Positions 19,306 through 26,241 of a DNA stretch of 64,000 nt are shown here, in pieces; the first letter of the stretch is position 1; each line of letters starts with the position of its first letter. Source of the stretch: Gimesia chilikensis. Lineage in GTDB: Bacteria; Planctomycetota; Planctomycetia; Planctomycetales; Planctomycetaceae. The notes beneath the pieces are model-generated. The model saw only the letters and a program-made list of their open reading frames with translations, was not told the origin of the DNA and made no database searches. The position numbers and the translations under genes are program-made. Location: assembly GCF_007744075.1 (NCBI RefSeq), contig NZ_CP036266.1, positions 5,875,748 through 5,939,747 of the forward strand, in the 5' to 3' direction.

Positions 19306-19396
19306 CGCAACCATTCCTTTTCATCGACAGCAGACATTGGTCAGTATCGACATTCCACTCATGGCCGACGGGCCACATAACGTATTTAATATAATC

Positions 19397-20320
19397 CTAC
19401 TGGCCTGAGCGGCGTGCCAGTTGTTGATATGTTTTTGTATCGATGGATTCTGAAATAAATCGAACGTGACCGTCGCCGAACAGAAAACTGGTACCGCCCG
19501 GATGGCGACTGGAAAATTCACATTCGTCACACAATTTACAATTGGGAGAAGTCATGTTACTTCCCGTCACTCGACAGGCTGCATCTTCCCCTGCCAGATC
19601 CACTCCCAGCCAGGTGGAAGGGACCATGGCCATGGTGCGTTCTCCCACAACTGCAGTATTACTTAAGCCCCGCTGCAAATCGCGAAAACGTATTGTCTGA
19701 GCATACACTAATGCGCCATCCCCGGGTGGAGGGGGCATCCCGTCGTCTGCTTCAACTGTACCGTAGACTCCTACATAACTGGCGGTAGGCAGCTCCATAA
19801 TTGCTGCACCTGCACCACCGGCAGGCTGCTCTTCATACAGGATAAAGGTTGGATCAAAAATATCAGATGGACAGAGAAAACCGGCAAGGGAAGTCTGCCG
19901 GGCACTAAGATTGAAAGGATGAGCCAGTATCTGGTTACGATCAACGATTTCATACACGGCCCGCTGCTCCAGGTAAGGCAGCAGTGGAACTGACCAGCTA
20001 TACAGCGATTTCTGCGTAGACTCGAACTGCCAGCCCGCAGGAAAACAACCGGCGGTATCGTGATAGCAGTGAATGGCAATTCCGATCTGTTTGAGCTGAT
20101 TTTTACACTGCAGCTGACGGGCAGCTTCGCGTGCGGAACCAACGGCAGGCAGAATCAGACTGACGAGAGTGCCTATAATACCGCAGGTCACCAGCAATTC
20201 CAGAACGGTAAATCCAGAGCGAGAACGCGAGTTTGATCTCTGTCGCCGTACTTTCCCTCCACCACAGCTGTGCTGTGAGTCAGGTAAGCCGACACAAAGT
20301 CCCGCAGGGCTCTGATGCAT
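19397..20320 (-). CDS. DUF1559 prepilin-like protein, first gene of the BlaI/M56 operon
   Basis: 307 residues. After a 35-residue basic leader comes a type IV prepilin-like signal, SGFTVLELLVTCGIIGTLVSL, then the DUF1559 start AVGSAREAARQLQCKNQLKQIG. The end contains SRHPGGTSFLFGDGHVRFISE, the usual C-terminal signature. It would be processed by a prepilin peptidase and shown outside the inner membrane. Three CxxC-like pairs near residues 262-275 (NCKLCDECEF) are unusual. AAGGAA precedes the start. It is 91 bp ahead of blaI on the same strand and behind the operator-promoter, so it may be a signal-presenting part of that system (inference). Confidence 0.9.
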   Translation of the reverse strand: MHQSPAGLCVGLPDSQHSCGGGKVRRQRSNSRSRSGFTVLELLVTCGIIGTLVSLILPAVGSAREAARQLQCKNQLKQIGIAIHCYHDTAGCFPAGWQFESTQKSLYSWSVPLLPYLEQRAVYEIVDRNQILAHPFNLSARQTSLAGFLCPSDIFDPTFILYEEQPAGGAGAAIMELPTASYVGVYGTVEADDGMPPPPGDGALVYAQTIRFRDLQRGLSNTAVVGERTMAMVPSTWLGVDLAGEDAACRVTGSNMTSPNCKLCDECEFSSRHPGGTSFLFGDGHVRFISESIDTKTYQQLARRSGQ

Positions 20321-20363
20321 GTCTGAAATTCCTTTTTTCCGAGAGAATCCATTCAGGAAACGT

Positions 20364-20392
20364 TTTGTACTAACACTTTAGTATTATGTCAA
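20364..20392 (-). promoter_or_regulatory. Promoter with embedded BlaI-type operator
   Basis: On the minus strand TTGACA (20387-20392) and TACAAA (20364-20369) are spaced by exactly 17 bp. The perfect palindrome TACTAA-CACT-TTAGTA (20368-20383) fills the spacer and touches the -10 box. BlaI/MecI operators have TACTA or TACA half-sites in this position. A repressor bound here would block RNA polymerase, so the DUF1559-blaI-M56 operon is predicted to be self-regulated. Confidence 0.75.
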
Positions 20393-20667
20393 GAGGAAGC
20401 ATCCCCCTGAAAAACCAGGCGGTGACTGTGTCTTTCAGTTCACTTTGTTGAAGTCGATTCGCAGGTTCGCTGGAAACGAAAAACTATTCACACTTCACTC
20501 ACTATTCTTTAACACTCGCCCGATAGGATACTCACCAGCATCAGGAAAGGGACTCCGAGCCCTGTTCCTTACGGTCAGTCAAGACCCATACCGGCACACC
20601 CCGCCTTGAGAAACTGAAACGCTGCTCTACATTCCATACGACTTTCTCACTTTAAGGAGACTGGAAA

Positions 20668-21654
20668 ATGAGGACGTTACGTCCAATTTCTTCCCTCGCT
20701 ACCGGTACGCGTCAACTACGAACGGAATCCCGCCGGGGTTTCACCCTGATCGAACTGCTCGTCGTCATCGCCATCATCGCCATTCTGATTGCCCTGCTGT
20801 TACCAGCCGTGCAACAGGCCCGCGAAGCAGCTCGCCGTACACAATGCAAGAATAACCTGAAGCAGATTGGCCTCGCATTCCATAACTTCCATGATGTTTA
20901 CGATCGCCTGCCTACAGGCGCTCGTGACGGTGCCGGTGCTTCCTATGCCTGCTGTAATGCAACAGAACGTGCCGGCTGGAGCTGGCTGTATCACATCCTG
21001 CCTTACATGGAACAGTCCACAATTTATGACCTCGGTACTGATGCTGACCCGGTTGGTACCTATCCCCTGGTGGGACGTAAGGGTGTCAAAGCTTACTACT
21101 GTCCCAGTCGCCGTAAGGTGACCTCTTACGGTAGTGGTTATTACCGCAGCGACTATGCCGGCAACGGTGGTCAACGTGAAGGTGGTATCACCTCAACACT
21201 CAGCCTCGGTAAGCGGGGTGTGGTCGTCAGAACGGACTCTAAAGAAGTCCGCATCAACGACATTAAAGACGGTGCCTCGAATACGATCATGGTCGCAGAA
21301 AAAGCACTCAACCCAGATCGCCACGGTCTGGATGGGGGAGACAACGAGCCCTGGGTCAACGCCGGCTGGGATGAATGTGTCATCCGCCACGGTGCTGGCC
21401 GAACCAGTTCCGGAGTAGAATACGGCCTGACTCCCCTGCCCGACGTGAAAGCGCCGACTGATACGGTTGCCGTTACCGACAAGGGTGGCGTCTCCTGGAC
21501 TAACTGGCACCCCTTCTTCGGTTCTGCCCATGATGGTGGTATGAATGCCTGTCTGGCCGATGGCTCGGTTCGCCTGATCAGCTACAACATCGACGGCGAC
21601 ATCATGCGACGTATCAGCCTGACCGATGACCGGGAACCCCTGGAAAACTTCTAA
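20668..21654 (+). CDS. DUF1559 prepilin-like protein
   Basis: 328 residues starting at an ATG with AAGGAG 9 bases upstream. The prepilin-type signal is [15 protein letters not shown], followed by [26 protein letters not shown], the most conserved part of the family. A CPSRR segment, the [13 protein letters not shown] motif and the C-terminal [18 protein letters not shown] complete the domain. DUF1559 proteins exist in dozens to hundreds of copies in planctomycetes and are probably pseudopilin-like surface proteins. It is followed by a terminator-like hairpin and a tiny lipoprotein gene. Confidence 0.93.
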   Translation: MRTLRPISSLATGTRQLRTESRRGFTLIELLVVIAIIAILIALLLPAVQQAREAARRTQCKNNLKQIGLAFHNFHDVYDRLPTGARDGAGASYACCNATERAGWSWLYHILPYMEQSTIYDLGTDADPVGTYPLVGRKGVKAYYCPSRRKVTSYGSGYYRSDYAGNGGQREGGITSTLSLGKRGVVVRTDSKEVRINDIKDGASNTIMVAEKALNPDRHGLDGGDNEPWVNAGWDECVIRHGAGRTSSGVEYGLTPLPDVKAPTDTVAVTDKGGVSWTNWHPFFGSAHDGGMNACLADGSVRLISYNIDGDIMRRISLTDDREPLENF

Positions 21655-21701
21655 TGCAGCTTTCTCAATCGCCTGCGTAAAAGCCTGCATCATCGTGAGC
21701 G

Positions 21702-21748
21702 CAGGGCATCTGATGGAATCCCCCCCGGAACCTGACGATGCCCTGTTT
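21702..21748 (+). terminator. Terminator or attenuator between the DUF1559 and lipoprotein genes
   Basis: CAGGGCATC (21702-21710) pairs with GATGCCCTG (21737-21745), followed by TTTATATTTG. The loop is long (26 bases). It could set the ratio between the DUF1559 protein and the lipoprotein. Confidence 0.45.
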
Positions 21749-21818
21749 ATATTTGCTCAAGTATTCTCGCTCGAATATTTTTTGAAATTTTCACTGTAAC
21801 ACACTCGAGGAACCTGTT

Positions 21819-21998
21819 GTGAAATTTGCGTCTTGTCTCATACTGTTTGCTGCCGCCAGCCTGCTTTCCGCTTGTGGATCTGAAGCTCCCATGGACTCCG
21901 GAGAAATCACCCCTGATGTGAAATCCGAAATGGAAAAAGAAAAGCAGGAAGTCTTTGATTCGGAATCAGCGCACCGCGCGGCTCAGGAAAAGAAGTAA
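21819..21998 (+). CDS. Small lipoprotein paired with DUF1559
   Basis: 59 residues from a GTG at 21819, with GAGGAA upstream. The signal peptide has a lipobox LLSAC and Cys at residue 19; the mature part (GSEAPMDSG... EMEKEKQEVFDSES...) is short, acidic and lysine-rich with a coiled-coil look. Small lipoproteins right after DUF1559 genes are common in planctomycetes in my experience of the group, but their role is unknown. The stop is immediately next to the convergent downstream gene (21999). Confidence 0.8.
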   Translation: MKFASCLILFAAASLLSACGSEAPMDSGEITPDVKSEMEKEKQEVFDSESAHRAAQEKK

Positions 21999-22544
21999 TT
22001 ACGTTTCTGCTGTTCCCTGTGAGATACATTGATCGCAGTGATCAATGAACTCTCTCAGGGTCCAGTTTTCTTCCCAGGCCCGAAGAACTCCCTCTGAGGT
22101 AAGACTGGCCTCGAATTCCTTCTGGATCTCGACCCCCACAATCAACGGTGTCAGATCATCGAATGGCCCCCAGAACAGCAAGGGAAAAGGATCCTCTGGA
22201 TGGAGTGGGGGCGAATCAACCAGAAATTTTTCCAACGCTACCGCATCAGAAATGATTTCAGCAATTTTCTGATGACATGTTGTACAAAACCAACGAGATC
22301 TGTTGGACCAGCCAGCCAGCGAGGGGCGTGCTTCAAGCTGCTCTGTAATCTCGAAAGCGATCGGTTCCAAGACCTCAGAATAATGCTTTTGCCAGCGTAA
22401 ATATCTGAGTAAGAAGACCGGAAACCAGCCCAGAATGGGAATGCGTTTGAACCTGGCTTCCCAGCTCCCCGGAACAGGAGGCGGCAGCGCAGGAGGTGGC
22501 CAGACCGAGGGATAAACCAGAGGTTCATATTCGACGGCGGTCAC
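21999..22544 (-). CDS. Hypothetical protein with two CxxC pairs
   Basis: 181 residues with a proline-rich N-terminus (PPPALPPPVPG). There is no signal peptide; one weak hydrophobic stretch (ILGWFPVFLLRYL) is near 37-50. Two CxxC pairs, CTTC (87-90) and CDQC (170-173), could bind a zinc ion. No family recognised. Its start overlaps the stop of the upstream 67-residue gene by four bases, so the two are translationally coupled. Confidence 0.65.
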   Translation of the reverse strand: MTAVEYEPLVYPSVWPPPALPPPVPGSWEARFKRIPILGWFPVFLLRYLRWQKHYSEVLEPIAFEITEQLEARPSLAGWSNRSRWFCTTCHQKIAEIISDAVALEKFLVDSPPLHPEDPFPLLFWGPFDDLTPLIVGVEIQKEFEASLTSEGVLRAWEENWTLREFIDHCDQCISQGTAET

Positions 22545-22744
22545 CCCGTCTGTTCCTCATCTGAGTAAATCACCTGCGCGGCCAGTTGGCTGTTTAACGT
22601 TTCGGCAATTAACGCCCCCGAGATCAGCACCCCACCGGTGAGTAAAACCAACCCGTTGGTGAAGATCCCCAATGCGAGCAGAATGAATCCTCCCAGTAAA
22701 ATCAGTTTATTGAGCAGGCTGTTGTGTCTGACAACTTTGTTCAT
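22541..22744 (-). CDS. Small two-segment membrane protein
   Basis: 67 residues from the ATG at 22742-22744 (AAGGA seven bases upstream; another ATG two codons earlier is too close to it). Two hydrophobic stretches, LLNKLILLGGFILLALGIF and GLVLLTGGVLISGALIAE, fill most of the protein. No family recognised. It lies between the TPR-type gene (14 bp) and the CxxC gene (4-bp overlap), so all three form one operon. Confidence 0.7.
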   Translation of the reverse strand: MNKVVRHNSLLNKLILLGGFILLALGIFTNGLVLLTGGVLISGALIAETLNSQLAAQVIYSDEEQTG

Positions 22745-22758
22745 CGTCATTTCCTTTT

Positions 22759-23901
22759 TCAGATTCGAATCGCGGCTGCATAGCGATCCATAAGCAGCGT
22801 ACTGTCCAGTGCTTGCAATCGGGGTTCCACCAGGTCGTAAAGTGTTTCTGCCTCCCGAGCATCCCCCTGCTCAGCCAGTGCAATCGCGAGATAGGCGCGG
22901 TTGTAGTCGACAATCAACTGCAGCATCGGCTCACTGTGCGCGATGGGCAACAGGTTCTCCTGGCATTCGTGAAACAGCTTTACTGCATCGCCGCTACGCC
23001 CCTGATGCAGTGCCAGGATTCCTTTGAAATAGGGAAGCAGATATTTCAACAGTTCACTCAGCTGCTCTTGCTCTGCTTCTGCCATCAGTTGTTCTGCCAG
23101 TGGTATATTTTCTTCATATTTGAGTAAGGCATAGGCATAATCCAGTTGAGCTGTTGGATTTTCGGGAGCTGCTTCATACGCCAGTCGGTGACACTCAATC
23201 ACCTGTTCGCGATCTTTGACGACCTCATACAGTTCAGACAGTCTGCCCAGATACATCCAGCGGGGGACATCGGGATCCTTTTCAAACGGCTTGACCAGTT
23301 TCATTCCCTCATCAAACTCTCCCTGAGCCGCCAGCGCGACAGCATGGCGGCAAGCCAGTTCGTAATCGGGAACTTTGCCGACCAGGGTCGGACAGAGATC
23401 AATGACTTCATCCCAGTGTCCCCAGGCAAAGGCCTGCATCAGTCGTTTGTATTTTCGAGCCGGTGATAAATACGTGAACCAGAGACTGATCGCCAGCGGC
23501 CATAACATCACCACGACGACACCGATATCTATTGGGTCCAGATCGTCAGGATTGTCAAACCAGCCTAATTTGTAATACCAGCGGTAAGCAAAGACCCCGA
23601 TGACCAGCAGATAAAACCAGGCAGATTGCCAATAAGCACGCCTCAGGGTAAACAGCAGCTGCTGAAAATCGCTCAAATATTGCATCTTCACCAGATCTTC
23701 TGCTGTCAGATGCTCTTCCACATCCTTGTTATCAGGGAACAGATTTGTCGCGGCTGCAAACGCATCATCGCTATGGAGTGTGATATCAACAAACCCCTGC
23801 TCTTCCAGTTCGTTGCAGGCTTCGCGGGCACTTTCCGCCTTCACTCGATGGGTGTCTCGCTTTCCGCGTGTGTCCGTAGCGGTGATCAGATAGACGGGCA
23901 T
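22759..23901 (-). CDS. Membrane protein with TPR-like repeats
   Basis: 380 residues. The N-terminal 45 residues (MPVYLITATDTRGKRDTHRVKAES) look like the small N-terminal domain of GspF/PilC-type proteins, where a Y-x-A-D-x-G-K pattern is usual. Two membrane segments follow (about 92-106 and 125-145), then a helical region of tetratricopeptide-like repeats from about 150 to 375 (GHWDEVIDLCPTL, EFDEGMKLVKPF, NPTAQLDYAYALLKYEEN). A scaffold role at the membrane is plausible; there is no known family function. AGGAA precedes the start; first gene of a three-gene operon. Confidence 0.75.
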   Translation of the reverse strand: MPVYLITATDTRGKRDTHRVKAESAREACNELEEQGFVDITLHSDDAFAAATNLFPDNKDVEEHLTAEDLVKMQYLSDFQQLLFTLRRAYWQSAWFYLLVIGVFAYRWYYKLGWFDNPDDLDPIDIGVVVVMLWPLAISLWFTYLSPARKYKRLMQAFAWGHWDEVIDLCPTLVGKVPDYELACRHAVALAAQGEFDEGMKLVKPFEKDPDVPRWMYLGRLSELYEVVKDREQVIECHRLAYEAAPENPTAQLDYAYALLKYEENIPLAEQLMAEAEQEQLSELLKYLLPYFKGILALHQGRSGDAVKLFHECQENLLPIAHSEPMLQLIVDYNRAYLAIALAEQGDAREAETLYDLVEPRLQALDSTLLMDRYAAAIRI

Positions 23902-24204
23902 AGGCTGTTCCTGAATAGCTGCAGTGTCTTACTTTCTGTTCGACTCTGATGTACAGAAAGCATTCGGTCGATCGATTACAAAAAATCTATCAACCAGTCT
24001 ACCACGTCACATTCTTCCACTACACAATCGGGTTTCGATTTCATTCTGGAAAATCAAAATAATCGCCAATCCCAGTCTTGGACTTGATTTCAGCAACTCC
24101 CGTGTCCGTGATTGCAACAACGTAAAAAAACATCGCGGACCGAAATCCGCGATGATTGATTGAGTTCCACTATGAACGGCTATTCGTAATGCTTTGTAAC
24201 AGGT
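23902..24204. other. Intergenic region (303 bp) with the usp terminator
   Basis: Apart from the minus-strand terminator at 24124-24154, nothing coding is seen. The promoter of the TPR operon is expected in the left part, but no clear -35/-10 pair stands out. Confidence 0.5.
24124..24154 (-). terminator. Intrinsic terminator of the universal stress protein gene
   Basis: A perfect 9-bp stem, CATCGCGGA with TCCGCGATG (24131-24154), has a 6-base loop and is followed on the minus strand by seven T residues (24124-24130). It lies 50 bp after the usp stop codon. Confidence 0.88.
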
Positions 24205-25155
24205 TTATTCAGGCACAACCGGCGAAACGAAGTCAGACGGCTTGAAGGTCAGCACGGAGCAATTGACTTTTTCCAGCATCCGCTCAGCGGTATTCCCGAT
24301 AAAGAAACCACTCAAACCGGAACGTGCGAGTGTACCCATCGCGAGCAGATTGACTTTATGTTCGGCGAGGAAGGCGGGGATCGCCACATCGGGAGATCCT
24401 TCCAGCACATGTACCTGCACGCCGTAAGTCAGGGTACGGAAGTCAGTCTGAGCCAGTTGCTCGTTGAGTTCGTTTTCGATTTCAGATTTGATATCTTCGG
24501 TACACTTCTTGAGCGTCTCCTGGTTGACCCCCAGTCCTTTGAGACGTTCGTCGAGCCGTGTATCAATGGCGTGGACCAGATGAATTTTCATATCTGCCAC
24601 CTGGGCTGACGAAACGATGAAGTTCAGAATATCGCTGCTGACTTCGCTCATGTCACTGGCGACGACGATTTCCGGAACCTCGGGCTCTTCATCAACTTTC
24701 ACAGCATAGACCGGGCAGGGACACTGACGGAAGAGGTTCATCACGGTGCCGCCAAACAGGCGTCCGGTGAAACCATGCGGTCGTGTGCCGACCAGAACCA
24801 TGTCGTGTTTATCGCGAATCACTTCCAGAATAATTTCCCGCCAGGGTGCTCCGAAAGCGACTTTCGAAGAACTCTCCACCCCCTTTGCTTTGGCTTGTTC
24901 AATCAGCTCACTCATCACGCGGTGGGCTTCGTCTTCGACATTATTTGTCAGGTGATCTCGGTCTTCTTCCAGCAGATGCTTGGTATGGGCCGAAAGATCC
25001 ATGGCTGCAAAGAATTCGAGCCGGGCATTGAACAATGCTGCTACCCAGATGGCACGTTCGACAGCTTCCGCGGTCTGTTCGTTAAGCTCTTCTGCCACCA
25101 GGCGATCCGCGTGGGTCAGATCGACGCCGACCAGAATGGAATTGATGTTTTGCAT
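24205..25155 (-). CDS. Tandem-domain universal stress protein (UspA family)
   Basis: 316 residues from the ATG at 25153-25155 with GAGAGAA upstream (a longer frame to 25203 lacks a site). Two Usp domains: the first opens with NINSILVGVDLT and ends with GTRPHGFTGRLFGGTVMNLFRQCPCPVYAVK; the second opens near EIVVASDMSEVS and ends with GTLARSGLSGFFIGNTAERMLEKVNCSVLTFK. Both carry the G-2x-G-9x-G(S/T/N) type nucleotide-binding pattern, so ATP binding is likely, as in UspE. Cytoplasmic stress tolerance protein; single gene with its own terminator. Confidence 0.93.
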   Translation of the reverse strand: MQNINSILVGVDLTHADRLVAEELNEQTAEAVERAIWVAALFNARLEFFAAMDLSAHTKHLLEEDRDHLTNNVEDEAHRVMSELIEQAKAKGVESSSKVAFGAPWREIILEVIRDKHDMVLVGTRPHGFTGRLFGGTVMNLFRQCPCPVYAVKVDEEPEVPEIVVASDMSEVSSDILNFIVSSAQVADMKIHLVHAIDTRLDERLKGLGVNQETLKKCTEDIKSEIENELNEQLAQTDFRTLTYGVQVHVLEGSPDVAIPAFLAEHKVNLLAMGTLARSGLSGFFIGNTAERMLEKVNCSVLTFKPSDFVSPVVPE

Positions 25156-25308
25156 GGATATTCTCTCGTTGTATTGTTGAGCGTAAACCGGACTCTCCAT
25201 CAATATTATGACAGAAGTCGGATCTGGTTCCTAGTTGAAATCCGTTGTTAGAACGTGAGTTATACCGACTCCGCCACACGAATGCCAATCTACTGACTCA
25301 CCTCAGAG

Positions 25309-26208
25309 CTATTGTTTTGGCTTTTGCATCAGCAGAATAAATTCATGAACTTTATTCACGCGAAAGACCGAGGGAAAACCGAGTGGTCGGAGATTATTGT
25401 ATTCTGCCTGGCGGTTCCAGATGATCAGATCATCATAAATCATGCCGATCTCCTGCAGACGGGCGGCGAGATCACTGTGCAGAGGAAAAAAGCGGCTTTT
25501 CTTGCGGAGATCCATCACAATCACACAACAGTAGCCGCCTGGTCTGAGCGCCGTCTGCACATCCTGAAAGACACGAGATAATTCCTGCAGGAAGTCTTCG
25601 TAATCTTCCACAACCCCCAGATCATGTTCATGATTTCCATAATGCCTGACCTCTTTATGGTCGGCGGAGCGGCGCTGGTTGAGCACGTCCCAATACGGGG
25701 GCGACGTGATACAGAGATCCACACTGCCCGGAGTGACGTAATCAGACAGATTCAAAGCGGAACCGTGATGAATACGCGAGCGACTGGTAACGGTTTCCCC
25801 ATCACCTGACTCCTCTGTGAGCTCCCCCAGTTCGGCCAGTCTCCGGGCGGCAATCTCGGCGTACTCGGCAGAGAGCTCCACTCCCACACCCGTTTTTCCC
25901 ATTTTCTCCGCGGTGATCACCGTACTACCCGAACCGGCAAAGGGATCGAGAATGACATCCCCATCCAGAGGGAGAAAGGTCTCAATCAGTCGTTCTACCA
26001 GCATTTCCGGGAAGATCGCAGGATGCTTGAGCCGGCCTTCCTCAGTCGATTTCCGAATGTCACTCCAGACGCTGATCGAGTTTTGAATCCAGCGTTTACC
26101 ATCCAGGGAATTATAAGGAGGCGGTAGCGTTCTGGTTCGTTTCTTTTTGGCTGGTTTCGGATCAGAAGTCGACACGCGCGCTAAGCCTCCTGCTGAATAA
26201 CGGCTCAC
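25309..26208 (-). CDS. Orphan DNA methyltransferase, N4-cytosine/N6-adenine class
   Basis: 299 residues from a GTG at 26206-26208. Motif X (GRLKHPAIFPEMLVERLIE) is directly followed by the S-adenosylmethionine motif I DPFAGSGST (88-96), and the catalytic motif IV TSPPYWD comes later (168-174). SPPY is usual for N4-cytosine enzymes, though N6-adenine activity cannot be excluded. The order X-I-IV with no separate large target-recognition region suggests a compact enzyme. The N-terminus is basic (KPAKKKRTRT). No restriction endonuclease gene is next to it, so it is probably a solitary regulatory or housekeeping methylase. Confidence 0.9.
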   Translation of the reverse strand: MSRYSAGGLARVSTSDPKPAKKKRTRTLPPPYNSLDGKRWIQNSISVWSDIRKSTEEGRLKHPAIFPEMLVERLIETFLPLDGDVILDPFAGSGSTVITAEKMGKTGVGVELSAEYAEIAARRLAELGELTEESGDGETVTSRSRIHHGSALNLSDYVTPGSVDLCITSPPYWDVLNQRRSADHKEVRHYGNHEHDLGVVEDYEDFLQELSRVFQDVQTALRPGGYCCVIVMDLRKKSRFFPLHSDLAARLQEIGMIYDDLIIWNRQAEYNNLRPLGFPSVFRVNKVHEFILLMQKPKQ

Positions 26209-26241
26209 TCGGTCATCTTTACTGCCTACAGGGTACCCGGT

